DNA of 37,770 bases from Promethearchaeota archaeon (GTDB lineage Archaea; Asgardarchaeota; Lokiarchaeia; Sigynarchaeales; SOKP01). Shown in pieces: positions 24,961 to 32,867 of the stretch (the stretch's first letter is position 1; every line of letters begins with the position of its first letter). Location: positions 1 through 37,770 of the forward strand of contig JAUWBH010000039.1 of assembly GCA_030605085.1 (NCBI GenBank). Reading direction: 5' to 3'. Under the pieces are notes generated by a model that was not told the origin of the DNA, made no database searches, and saw only the letters and a list, made by a program, of their open reading frames with translations. The translations under genes were made by a program, and so were the position numbers.

Positions 24961-25632
24961 CTCAAAAACTTTTATTATGAATTACAGAGTATTCAAAATT
25001 CTTCAAAAGATGCATGTAAGACAGCTGATGTTCAATATAAGGATTTACAAAAAGAAGATTGTATTGAAATAATTAAAAAACAAAATAAAATAATCAACAA
25101 TGTAAAGGGAAAACAATTAGAAAATGATACAAGGGAATTGATGAGAAAAAGAGATCATTTTGATATTATTGCAACAGGAAAAGATTGGAGTCTTGAAGCT
25201 GATGAGATAAAAACATTATTAGAGAATCATTGTCAAAAAGATGAAAGTACAACAACAATAGAAATTGATATCTATGGTAAAGAAAAAGTAGGGGATAATA
25301 AACATTACATTCTTGGAGAATGTAAATTTAAAAGTCAACCTATAACAATAAACGAAATTAAATGTTTTATAATCAAAGCTAATATTATAGCGAATGATAT
25401 TACCAATAATTATAAAAAGAAGCATAATCAAGAGCCAATGTTCTATTTAATTATTGTATCTTTAGGAGGATTTCCTGAGCAGCTCTATTTAAAGGAGCTA
25501 TTAAAAAAAAATTGGAAATTACCTAAGAGTAGACTGAAAGTTGTAGAATTAATTGATTTTGATGATTTTACTAGCTTATTAAAAAAACATGATATAGATT
25601 TGAGGTTTTATGTAGATATTGAGACATTATAG
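24952..25632 (+). CDS. PD-(D/E)XK-like nuclease-fold protein
   Basis: The 226-residue protein starts at TTG 24952; an in-frame TGA lies just upstream. A helical N-terminus with a charged coiled stretch (QKEDC..IIKKQNKIINNVKG) is followed by a core with IEIDIYGKEK (about 102-111) and YILGECKFKS (about 118-127). The Asp then E-x-K spacing is that of PD-(D/E)XK nucleases such as archaeal Mrr/DUF234-like restriction and recombination enzymes. A later strand MFYLIIVSLGGFP fits the fold. It overlaps the start side of the regulator remnant, suggesting insertion there. The target is unknown; defence or plasmid maintenance is possible. Confidence 0.6.
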   Translation: MSRLKNFYYELQSIQNSSKDACKTADVQYKDLQKEDCIEIIKKQNKIINNVKGKQLENDTRELMRKRDHFDIIATGKDWSLEADEIKTLLENHCQKDESTTTIEIDIYGKEKVGDNKHYILGECKFKSQPITINEIKCFIIKANIIANDITNNYKKKHNQEPMFYLIIVSLGGFPEQLYLKELLKKNWKLPKSRLKVVELIDFDDFTSLLKKHDIDLRFYVDIETL

Positions 25633-25742
25633 AGTGAATATTTCTATTTTTTAGTTTGAACTTGTTATTTTTAAAACAATTTATGCAAGAATAATAACAA
25701 CTGCAAATTAGAAAATTATATAATGAGATTTTATTTAATAAT

Positions 25743-26026
25743 ATGGCATACGAAATTAACACAAAAGAAGGTAAAAGAATTATTTATACAGGAGATATAA
25801 GATTTCATGGTCATAGTCATGAAAGAGCTTTATCGATATCTTTTCTTAAAAATATTAATCCTAATCCCGATGCGTTAATCACCGAAGGAACAAGGATTAA
25901 TGATCCCTCGAATTTTAGCGAACTTGATGTGTATAGAAAGGCACTTAAAACAATCATTTCTGATTGTAAGAGAGACACGAAATTAATTATTGCCTCATTT
26001 CCATGGAAGTCGGAAAAGTATTATAT
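25743..26026 (+). pseudogene. Internal fragment of a beta-CASP metallo-beta-lactamase gene
   Basis: MAYEINTKEGKRIIYTGDIR, FHGHSH and NPDALITEGTRIND, then KALKTIISDCKRDTKLIIAS, match the middle of MBL-fold RNA nucleases (the YTGD metal ligand and the ITEGT strand). The N-terminal HxHxDH metal site is absent, and the sequence breaks off after IASFP, where the zinc-ribbon gene at 26003 begins in another frame. The beta-CASP insert and the last histidines are missing. It is a deletion remnant. Confidence 0.7.
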
Positions 26027-26413
26027 TGTAAGAACTGCAAAAAGATAAGGTTGTCGTTTAAGTTTGACCCCTCAGGTTTGAACAAAAGAACTAAAAGACT
26101 CACTCTTTCGCCTATGGACTTTGCAAAAGACGACAAGATGACCAAATTATGTACAACTTGCGAAAAACCTTTAATCTATACGGAGAAAGATAAAATCCCA
26201 AATTTTTTAGAGGGAGACAAGAATAAGCAAAATAGCATTAAACATCCAGATAAGATAAAAGATCGTTCTTTTTTCGATTTGTACGTAAAAATGATCGGTA
26301 TATTTTCGGAGAAAAGTTCAGAATGCGTCGCAAAAATAAACAGCGTAAAAGAAAAGCTAAGAGAAAGAAAGAAACTCTTACAAAATTACAACCCTTATAG
26401 AGAACCAATGTAA
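26003..26413 (+). CDS. Zinc-ribbon protein with charged helical C-terminus
   Basis: The 136-residue protein starts at ATG 26003. A treble of Cys pairs, LYCKNCKK (residues 8-13) and LCTTCEK (about 49-54), forms a zinc ribbon. A helical basic region (KINSVKEKLRERKKLLQNYN) follows. Its first codons overlap the metallo-beta-lactamase remnant, so the original promoter and perhaps the first codons were replaced at the deletion joint. The function is unknown; small zinc-ribbon proteins of this type often bind nucleic acid or act as transcription or ribosome accessory factors. Confidence 0.6.
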   Translation: MEVGKVLYCKNCKKIRLSFKFDPSGLNKRTKRLTLSPMDFAKDDKMTKLCTTCEKPLIYTEKDKIPNFLEGDKNKQNSIKHPDKIKDRSFFDLYVKMIGIFSEKSSECVAKINSVKEKLRERKKLLQNYNPYREPM

Positions 26414-26451
26414 AAAATTCAAATAATAAAAAAAATATGAGGTATAAAATT

Positions 26452-26535
26452 ATGATAGAAATTCTCGATAAGGTAAAATTGTTAAGCGACGAGAAAATTA
26501 AGGAATTGATAGAAACATCAAAAGGCAACACCTAG
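26452..26535 (+). CDS. 27-residue hypothetical peptide
   Basis: ATG 26452 lies 8 nt after a GAGGT site (26439-26443) and encodes MIEILDKVKLLSDEKIKELI followed by ETSKGNT. An in-frame ATG (26437) overlaps the site itself. It lies just after the zinc-ribbon gene on the same strand. The good ribosome-binding site and helical amphipathic sequence are the only support. Confidence 0.35.
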   Translation: MIEILDKVKLLSDEKIKELIETSKGNT

Positions 26536-26717
26536 CTTTTTCACCCTCTTTGTTTACGATTTCCCTTAATAAGTATTGTAAATCTTCAACATTTTTAACA
26601 AATTTAATAAAAAATAATATTTTTTTAAAATGATTTTCGTACTATAAATTTTTACTAAATTATTAATTATAATTTTACCAACGCTTATTAAAGAGAACAA
26701 AAATTTAATTAAGAATT

Positions 26718-26867
26718 ATGTTTAAAGAAAAAGACAAGAAAATCGTGAAGTGTTGCGTAAAGAATTGTGCAAAGGAAATACCAGTTGAAAAGGCAATTAT
26801 TATAGATGGTAATTATTTTTGTGGAATATGTGGCGTTGCGTATTACCGAAGCGCTTTACAATTTTAA
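26718..26867 (+). CDS. 49-residue zinc-ribbon miniprotein
   Basis: MFKEKDKKIVKCCVKNCAKE begins the protein, with Cys12, Cys13 and Cys17, and YFCGICGVAYYRSALQF closes it with a C-x2-C knuckle. Four cysteines in two groups around a beta-hairpin (IPVEKAIIIDGNYF) suit a zinc ribbon. It lies about 90 bp before the tRNA gene. The function is unrecognised. The gap before it (26536-26717) shows nothing else. Confidence 0.55.
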   Translation: MFKEKDKKIVKCCVKNCAKEIPVEKAIIIDGNYFCGICGVAYYRSALQF

Positions 26868-26953
26868 ATTAGAATAGAAAATACCTCATTTTAAAGTCTA
26901 AATTTTTATTTAATGCTGTCTTTATTAGATTATAACAAACATTCTATAATTTA

Positions 26954-27027
26954 AGGCCCGTGGCCTAGTTGGATAGGGCGGCAGCCTCCTAAGCTGAAGG
27001 TCGGGGGTTCAAATCCCTCCGGGCCTG
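26954..27027 (+). tRNA. tRNA-Arg (anticodon CCT)
   Basis: The acceptor stem AGGCCCG pairs with CGGGCCT. T8 and G9 follow, then the D-arm GCCT/GGGC with loop AGTTGGATA. The anticodon loop CTCCTAA has CCT at 26988-26990. The variable loop is AGGTC, and the T-arm GGGGG/CCCTC has TTCAAAT in the loop. The discriminator is G and CCA is not encoded. There is no intron. One mismatch sits at the top of the anticodon stem (27-43). It reads AGG codons. Confidence 0.95.
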
Positions 27028-27093
27028 CTGTTTAACGACGCTATAAATCACAAAATATCAATCTTTTTATTTTTTTTCGGATAATCATAAATT

Positions 27094-27750
27094 GTGAGTA
27101 AAATCTCTCATTTTGAAAAGGAATATTTCAATGGAGAAAAATCTATTCTATGGAAAGCCGGAGGGTATGATTTACTTGTACGGCTTAACATGTGGCGGTT
27201 AAGGAAGTTTAGAAAGATTATAAAAAAGTATAGTACGTCTCATAAAACTTTATTGGATGTAGGCTGTGGTTATGATAGTTTTTTGACCTTGTTTAAGAAC
27301 GATTTTAATATCTATGGAATGGATATTTCACATCATGCTATAGAGGTTGCCAAAATTAGATTAGACTGTCCCGTACAACAAGCAAATATTGAAAATGAGT
27401 TTCCTTATGACAAAAAATTTGATATTATTACTGCTATAGATGTTATAGAACATTTAAATAACCCAAGAATAGCGATTCAAAATATTTATAATCATTTAAA
27501 CGAGGAGGGTTTATTTTGTTTTCAGTTACCAACAGTAAATAATGGTTTAAGTAATTTAATAAATAAACTATTTTTCGCTCACGATAAAACGCATATATTT
27601 ATTGTAAGTGTGGAAGAATTAGAAAATTTGATAAAGTCTGTCGGTTTTAAAAAAATTGCTATATATTCCTCGTTATTCCCTATTTTTACTAAAAAATTGA
27701 ATTTTGTTAAAGACTTTTGTACTATTTTTGGATTATTTAAAAAATTTTAA
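27094..27750 (+). CDS. Class I SAM-dependent methyltransferase
   Basis: The 218-residue protein starts at GTG 27094. SAM-binding motif I is LLDVGCGYDSF (about 53-63), the acidic post-I residue is in NIYGMDISHHA, motif II is DIITAIDVIEHL (about 110-121) and motif III is NEEGLFCFQLP. This is the Methyltransf_11/UbiE-like subgroup. The C-terminal part ends IPIF...FGLFKKF-like without extra domains. The substrate cannot be told; such enzymes often modify quinones, lipids or sugars. It stands alone between the tRNA and the oxidoreductase operon. Confidence 0.9.
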   Translation: MSKISHFEKEYFNGEKSILWKAGGYDLLVRLNMWRLRKFRKIIKKYSTSHKTLLDVGCGYDSFLTLFKNDFNIYGMDISHHAIEVAKIRLDCPVQQANIENEFPYDKKFDIITAIDVIEHLNNPRIAIQNIYNHLNEEGLFCFQLPTVNNGLSNLINKLFFAHDKTHIFIVSVEELENLIKSVGFKKIAIYSSLFPIFTKKLNFVKDFCTIFGLFKKF

Positions 27751-27882
27751 TGTGATTTTTTAATACTTATGCTATATATTCCTCGGTACATATCCATAAT
27801 TTAACAATTATTAAATACAATGCAAACATAAGAAATATTTGTACGATATAGTACGAATTATAAAAAAAAAGAGGTAATTATA

Positions 27883-29619
27883 ATTCCCAAGAAAATTTTA
27901 AGGGTAAATATGAGCAATCTTGAGGCTAAATTGGAGGATCTCCCAGAGAAATACGCAGCATTGGGCGGTCGGGGTATGACCTCAACCATCGTAGCAGATG
28001 AGGTGCCAGCACTTTGCCACCCGTTAGGGCCTAACAATAAGGTTGTATTTGCACCAGGGATTGTAACTGGGACGAGTGCTCCTAGCTCTGGTAGATTAAG
28101 CGTTGGAGGAAAATCGCCTTTAACCGGAGGAATAAAGGAGGCAAACGCAGGCACGCCATTTTCTCAAATGTTGGCAAGATTAAGAATTGCAGCAATAATT
28201 GTAGAGGGGCAAAGTAAAGGCGACGATTATTATCTTCTTAAAATCACAAAAGATGGAGGCGAATTGATTAACGCAAATAAATGGTCGGGAAAAGGACTTT
28301 ATGGTGTGTACCCACAACTCTTTGCGGAATTTGGAGATAAAGTTGGCATTTGTGGCGTTGGAATAGCTGCTGAGCTCGGTGGAGCTGCTTCTGGAATCTG
28401 TTTTAACGACCCAGATGGTTTACCTAGTAGGTATGCTGGAAGAGGTGGACTCGGTGCAGTAATGGCGTCTAGAGGATTAAAATTCATAGTTGTTGACGAA
28501 ACTGGTGCTCCAGGAGTAGAGATTAAGAATGAAGAGGTCTTTAAGCAGGGTGCACTTAAACTTGTGAAAGCTCTTGCTGATCACGATGTAACTAAACCAG
28601 GAGGTGGTCTTTATACTTACGGTACTGCTGTGCTTGTTAATATTATAAACGAAGCAGGCGGGTTACCTCAGAGGAATTTTTCCAGCGGTCAAGATGATCG
28701 ATCTTCAAGGGTTTCTGGTGAGGTTAAAGCCGAAATGATAAAGAAGAGAGGTGGTGTACGACCTCACGCATGTAATACTGGTTGCGTCATCCAATGTTCA
28801 GAAGTCTGGACTAAACCTAAAGGAAAAGATCCTGTTGGAGTTTTAGAGTACGAATCCATATGGGCATTAGGTCCAAACTGCGGAATCTACGATTTGGACG
28901 ATATAGGAGAACTTAACCGTGCGTGTAACGACTTAGGATTGGATACAATAGAAGCCGGCGACACAATTGCGGTGGCTATGGAAGGAGGATTAGCAAGTTT
29001 TGGGGATGCGAAAAAATCTTTAGGCCTTTTAGATGAAGTTCGCAAGAAAACACCTTTAGGGAGGATAATAGCTAATGGTACAGAATTTACTGGGAAGGCT
29101 CTAGGAGTAGTAAGAATCCCCACGGTGAAGGGTCAAGGGCTCCCAGCTTACGATCCAAGGGCGATAAAAGGAATAGGAGTTACCTACGCAACCTCTCCAA
29201 TGGGTGCTGATCATACAGCTGGATACGCAATCGCTACAGAAATTATGGGAGTAGGAGGAACAGCAGATCCTCTTGATACTAAAAAAGCAGAACTTTCTCG
29301 TAATTTGCAAGTAGCCACAGCCATGCTTGACTCAGCTGGTTATTGTCTATTTACAGTCTTTGCCATTCTCGATATTCCTGATGGTCTAGTGGGAATAATC
29401 GATACTCTGAATGGAGTGTTAGGAGCAAGCCTAACTGTGGATGATGTACCTGCAATTGGAATGCAAATACTTAAAATCGAAAGAGACTTCAATAAAGCTG
29501 CAGGTTTTACTGCTTTAGACGACAGACTTCCTGAATTTTTCTTAATAGAAAAACTTCCCCCACACAACGAAGTTTTCAACGTACCAGATGATGAATTGGA
29601 TAAAGTCTTCGAATCTTAA
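27883..29619 (+). CDS. aor: Aldehyde ferredoxin oxidoreductase (tungstopterin enzyme), probable ATT start
   Basis: The 578-residue enzyme oxidises aldehydes to acids and reduces ferredoxin, using a tungsten bis-pterin and a [4Fe-4S] cluster. Visible motifs are KILRVNMSN at the N-terminus, LGGRGMTS, GVGIAAELGGAASGICFN, SRYAGRGGLGAVMASRGLK (about 185) and the cluster ligands HACNTGCVIQC (about 297-305, spaced C-x3-C-x3-C). A late Cys in LDSAGYCLF completes the set. Starting at ATG 27910 would cut off KILRVN, a conserved first strand. ATT 27883 follows GAGGT (27871-27875) by 7 nt and gives MPKKILRVN. The three beta-grasp genes that follow on the same strand fit a role in pterin cofactor sulfuration. 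Confidence 0.93.
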   Translation: MPKKILRVNMSNLEAKLEDLPEKYAALGGRGMTSTIVADEVPALCHPLGPNNKVVFAPGIVTGTSAPSSGRLSVGGKSPLTGGIKEANAGTPFSQMLARLRIAAIIVEGQSKGDDYYLLKITKDGGELINANKWSGKGLYGVYPQLFAEFGDKVGICGVGIAAELGGAASGICFNDPDGLPSRYAGRGGLGAVMASRGLKFIVVDETGAPGVEIKNEEVFKQGALKLVKALADHDVTKPGGGLYTYGTAVLVNIINEAGGLPQRNFSSGQDDRSSRVSGEVKAEMIKKRGGVRPHACNTGCVIQCSEVWTKPKGKDPVGVLEYESIWALGPNCGIYDLDDIGELNRACNDLGLDTIEAGDTIAVAMEGGLASFGDAKKSLGLLDEVRKKTPLGRIIANGTEFTGKALGVVRIPTVKGQGLPAYDPRAIKGIGVTYATSPMGADHTAGYAIATEIMGVGGTADPLDTKKAELSRNLQVATAMLDSAGYCLFTVFAILDIPDGLVGIIDTLNGVLGASLTVDDVPAIGMQILKIERDFNKAAGFTALDDRLPEFFLIEKLPPHNEVFNVPDDELDKVFES

Positions 29620-29808
29620 AAGAAAATTAACACCTTTTTTTTATTTTTTATATTTTATTTTATTTTTTCAATAATTCTTTTATGGTATAAATTATATTTA
29701 ATTAAAATTTTTGATTTTAAAGAGAAATATTTTATTAGGATTTACTTAATAGATTATTAGACCTCCCTAACTAAAAAAGCAGAGTTCAAACTTTAAAGTT
29801 TAGAAAAA

Positions 29809-30327
29809 ATGTCTCTACAAATAAAATTATACGGAGATTTAAAGGAAAAAGTACAGCAACAATGTCTTTATGTAGGTGCCCCAATCACATTGAATATTGA
29901 TACGGTAGGGATTGAAACCGTATCCGATATTCTTAAGAAACTTTTCATAGAAAACACTGAAATTAGCCATATATTTGTAAATGGAAAATACTCTGATGTT
30001 CGAAGAATTGTCAAAGATGGGGATCGAATAGGATTATTCCCAAGAAGAATGGGATTAATTTTCGTGGAAATAGTTGTAGACAAGTATATTTCAGTTAAAA
30101 CCAAGATTTCGGCAGATTTAAAAGAACAAGGAGCTTACGAATCAATCATAGAAGTACCAGAAGGAAGTACCATCAAAACCTTACTAGAAAAATACAAATT
30201 TTCAACGGTTAAAGATAAATTAATAATCATGGTTAATGGAAAGGCTTGTTATGAAAGTGTTCATATCCTTAAAGATGGAGACGATATTACTATTTTACCT
30301 TCAAATAGCGGAGCTAATCAATCTTAA
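29809..30327 (+). CDS. Tandem beta-grasp protein: Ub-Mut7C-like domain fused to MoaD/ThiS-like domain
   Basis: The 172-residue protein is two ubiquitin-like domains in one chain. Residues 1-87 (IKLYGDLKEKV, TVSDILKKLFIENTEISHIF, VNGKYS, VKDGDRIGLFPRRMG) resemble the protein at 30397. Residues 88-172 (ISVKTKISADLKEQGAYESI, LIIMVNGKACYES, LKDGDDITILP) resemble the protein at 30677. The end, SNSGANQS, lacks the terminal Gly-Gly needed for adenylation and thiocarboxylate formation, so this copy should not carry sulfur. ATG 29809 is preceded by an A-rich leader. It is probably a structural or regulatory partner of the oxidoreductase cofactor pathway. Confidence 0.8.
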   Translation: MSLQIKLYGDLKEKVQQQCLYVGAPITLNIDTVGIETVSDILKKLFIENTEISHIFVNGKYSDVRRIVKDGDRIGLFPRRMGLIFVEIVVDKYISVKTKISADLKEQGAYESIIEVPEGSTIKTLLEKYKFSTVKDKLIIMVNGKACYESVHILKDGDDITILPSNSGANQS

Positions 30328-30396
30328 ACTATAGATAAAATTTAGAGCTTAAAAGAAAAGATTTTATTTAGAATAACTCACTAGATAATTTGGAAG

Positions 30397-30684
30397 ATGA
30401 CAATACTAGTAAAATTGTTCGGAGAGTTAACAGAAAAAGTAGGTAAGCAAAAAAACACTGGGGGTATTCCAATAACATTTACGATCAATAATGAAGGGAT
30501 TAAAAAGATATCCGATATTCTAAAAAAGCTCGAAATAGAAGAATCTGAAACTAGTCATTTATTTGTAAATGGAATATATTCTGGATTCGGGAAAAATGTT
30601 AAGGACGGGGATAGAGTTGCAATTTTCCCCAAGAGAATGGGATTGTTATATAAATGGTATTTTAAAAAGGTAGAAAATGACTAA
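30397..30684 (+). CDS. Ubiquitin-like beta-grasp protein (Ub-Mut7C/MoaD-like, no terminal Gly-Gly)
   Basis: The 95-residue protein has TILVKLFGELTEKV, KISDILKKLEIEESETSHLF, VNGIYSGF and VKDGDRVAIFPKRMG, closely paralogous to the first half of the gene at 29809. The C-terminus is YKWYFKKVEND, without Gly-Gly. The last 8 bp overlap the start of the next gene (30677), so the pair is translationally coupled. Together the two genes reproduce, as separate chains, the fused protein upstream. Confidence 0.75.
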   Translation: MTILVKLFGELTEKVGKQKNTGGIPITFTINNEGIKKISDILKKLEIEESETSHLFVNGIYSGFGKNVKDGDRVAIFPKRMGLLYKWYFKKVEND

Positions 30685-30928
30685 AAAAAATAATTCAATT
30701 TCTGTTTTAGTAAAATTATTTGCTGATTTAAGGAATTACGGCCCAGAAAAAGCGGTTATAGTCTTACAAGAAGGAGACATGGTCATTTCTGTTTTAAAAA
30801 AATATAAAATTCCGAAAGACGATAAAAATTTGATTATTTTGGTTAATGGAAGACCACACCGTAAAAGTGATTTCGTTCTTAAAGACGGAGATGTCGTTGC
30901 GCTTTTCCCACTCATTGCTGGGGGCTAA
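30677..30928 (+). CDS. MoaD/ThiS-family sulfur carrier with C-terminal Gly-Gly
   Basis: The 83-residue protein begins MTKKNNSISVLVKLFADLRN, continues KAVIVLQEGDMVISVLKKYK and LIILVNGRPHRKSDFVLKDG, and ends ALFPLIAGG. The terminal Gly-Gly marks it as a functional carrier activated by a MoeB/ThiF-type E1 enzyme to a thiocarboxylate, for example for molybdopterin or tungstopterin synthase. No E1 or MoaE lies in the window. Position right after the tungsten oxidoreductase supports a cofactor role. It is paralogous to the second half of the gene at 29809. Confidence 0.85.
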   Translation: MTKKNNSISVLVKLFADLRNYGPEKAVIVLQEGDMVISVLKKYKIPKDDKNLIILVNGRPHRKSDFVLKDGDVVALFPLIAGG

Positions 30929-31031
30929 TCATTTCAAAAGAATGCGCACATTATTTAAATATCTAAAATATTATCCGTTTTTTCTTCTATCAAATCGGTT
31001 TTCTTATTTAAAAATCAAAAATAATTAATTT

Positions 31032-32593
31032 GGGTATAAGTCCTTTTAGGTGATCATGGAATTTAAGTTTTTACTCATAGCTGCTAAGAACGGTTTGAAC
31101 GAAAATTTGCTTGCCTTCAGGTAATCTATACCCTATTTTTTTCTTTTTAACATCTTTCATTAAATGGTTGTACAAGGGGCGACCTATCAGATTAGTAAAG
31201 GGGATATATCCATATTCTACGATGAACGTATGGAGTGTAAATAAAAGATGACCGTACTCTTTATCTCTCTGTTTTTTCCCCGCTCCGTTCCCCTTAACTT
31301 GTGAATGTTTACTTTCTATCTTGTTGGTGGTAATGTGTTTTTCCTTAAAAATTTTAAAAATTGGGGAGAGCAACTGAAGCATCCATTTTCTGGCACCCGC
31401 ACGCATTGATAATTTATTTGTCTTGAAGTTTACGTATATTTTGGCTGAACCTTCTTTCTGGAACGAATCGGATTGATAGTTTTCCAATTTTTGCCGCCAT
31501 TTTACGTTCTTATTTTTAACTTTATCTGCATTTCGAGGTCTGCCTCTCTTTGCATGAATTTTCCCTTTTATGAACTTAATCTCCCATTTAAATTTCAGTT
31601 GGTGCTTATCACGATAAAAAGCCTTCCAGTGCGTATAGATCTTATGATGTAAGAAGTGAGGACCGAGTTTTTTAAATTTGCTGATAATAATCTCTCCGCG
31701 TTGATCTTTATTATGTAATTGAGCAACATGGATTACTTTACTACCGAATATTTTAGCAATTGCTATATAAGAAGGTTCACCATCGGTGATAAGAATTTTA
31801 AGCTTTTTTCTACAGGCTTCAGGGATTTTATTGAATGCTTTAAGTATGGATTCCTTTAATTCTCCCTCGTCTACTGGACCAGTAGAAAGCGTTTCATAGT
31901 CATTATTGATAAATACAATTTCTGCATTGGAATTACCCCAAGATCCCATATAGGTCTCATCTCCTAATATAACTCCTCTTGGAAGTTCTTTTATTTTCTG
32001 TTCAATTATCTCTGAATTCTGCTGAAATACCTGCAATACAAACGATTTCTTAAATTTACTTAACTTATCTTGAGGAATTTGCCATCGGGTTGCTATTCCA
32101 GTGAGTGGATATTTATAAAAAAATAGCTCATAAAGCATTTTTTTAACTTTTTCTTGATAAAGTAGTAATTCTATCATTTCAATATCCTTTCCAAACCGTT
32201 TCCCACATTGTGAGCATCGGATTCTATGATAATTTTTGTGCTCTGAGGTATTAAATCCATCCCATGTAATAGAGCCCACATGGGCGCACATATGTTGAGA
32301 AGTAGATTTTGAGTTCCACTTTTTAGGACCCGAAAAAAAATTTATTCGCATTTTTTTATCTAAACTAGGATAACTCATTGTTTTCTCCCACCATTTTTTA
32401 ACATCTAATTAATATTGGGGAGATCTTTTATTTTAATGTTTCCCCGAAAGCTGAGGCGCTTAATTGCCCAAAGAATGATAGTTCATGTAGCAAGAATTTA
32501 ACAAATCCAAAAGTTTATATTACTTCCATCTAAATTTTTACAAAATAACGAAATGAAAAAAAAATTGGGTTATCACCTAAAAGGCATTAACCC
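31032..32593. mobile_element. Insertion sequence of about 1.56 kb with imperfect terminal inverted repeats
   Basis: The ends share CCTTTTAGGTGAT at 31042-31054 and its exact complement at 32572-32584. Outside this, GGGTATAAGT on the left and the mirror GGGTTAATG on the right give an imperfect repeat of about 22 bp. One DDE transposase gene occupies the inside. No clear target-site duplication was seen, so the exact outer borders are uncertain by a few bases. Confidence 0.75.
31071..32378 (-). CDS. DDE transposase with N-terminal zinc finger
   Basis: The 435-residue protein has an N-terminal zinc finger (CAHVG then HRIRCSQCGKRFG, about 31-63), a helical DNA-binding part, and an RNase-H-like core. 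The first Asp is in LGDETYMGSWG (about 140), the second in LITDGEPSYIAI (about 197) and the Glu in TTNKIESKHSQVKG (about 354). A basic insert KIHAKRGRPRNADKVKNK lies before the last acidic residue. These features suit transposases of the IS1595/ISNCY-like groups, but I cannot place the family exactly. The reading frame is complete, so the element may be active. It ends 39 bp inside the left terminal repeat. Confidence 0.85.
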   Translation of the reverse strand: MSYPSLDKKMRINFFSGPKKWNSKSTSQHMCAHVGSITWDGFNTSEHKNYHRIRCSQCGKRFGKDIEMIELLLYQEKVKKMLYELFFYKYPLTGIATRWQIPQDKLSKFKKSFVLQVFQQNSEIIEQKIKELPRGVILGDETYMGSWGNSNAEIVFINNDYETLSTGPVDEGELKESILKAFNKIPEACRKKLKILITDGEPSYIAIAKIFGSKVIHVAQLHNKDQRGEIIISKFKKLGPHFLHHKIYTHWKAFYRDKHQLKFKWEIKFIKGKIHAKRGRPRNADKVKNKNVKWRQKLENYQSDSFQKEGSAKIYVNFKTNKLSMRAGARKWMLQLLSPIFKIFKEKHITTNKIESKHSQVKGNGAGKKQRDKEYGHLLFTLHTFIVEYGYIPFTNLIGRPLYNHLMKDVKKKKIGYRLPEGKQIFVQTVLSSYE

Positions 32594-32867
32594 CCCGCTT
32601 TATGTTTTTTTTTTTTTTTTTTTTTTTGGGGAGACCCAAAATGGGTGACCCTCGAAACGTCTTTCTAAAAACAATTTTGCAATTTATTTCCCAAAACCTT
32701 ATAAAATTGATAGGACCCCCGGTGAGAAGCAAATTCAAGCCTTTACCAACCGAAAGATCGGGGTAAGGATTCAATTTGACAAGACACTAAAAATTCCAAT
32801 ATTTTTTCTGCAAAGAGAGTAAACATTAAATACCTAGGGATTTTTATTCTAGTATATGAATATAAGA
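32594..32867 (+). promoter_or_regulatory. Probable CRISPR leader, with a 23-T run and hairpin next to the insertion sequence
   Basis: The repeats read in the + direction toward ATTGAAAC ends, and the degenerate repeat is at the right, so the leader should be on this side. The segment has a run of 23 T (32605-32627), partly used in a hairpin TTTTGGG/CCCAAAA (32624-32641). The 100 bp before the first repeat are A/T-rich. The insertion sequence ends at its left border, so the leader may have been cut. Confidence 0.45.
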
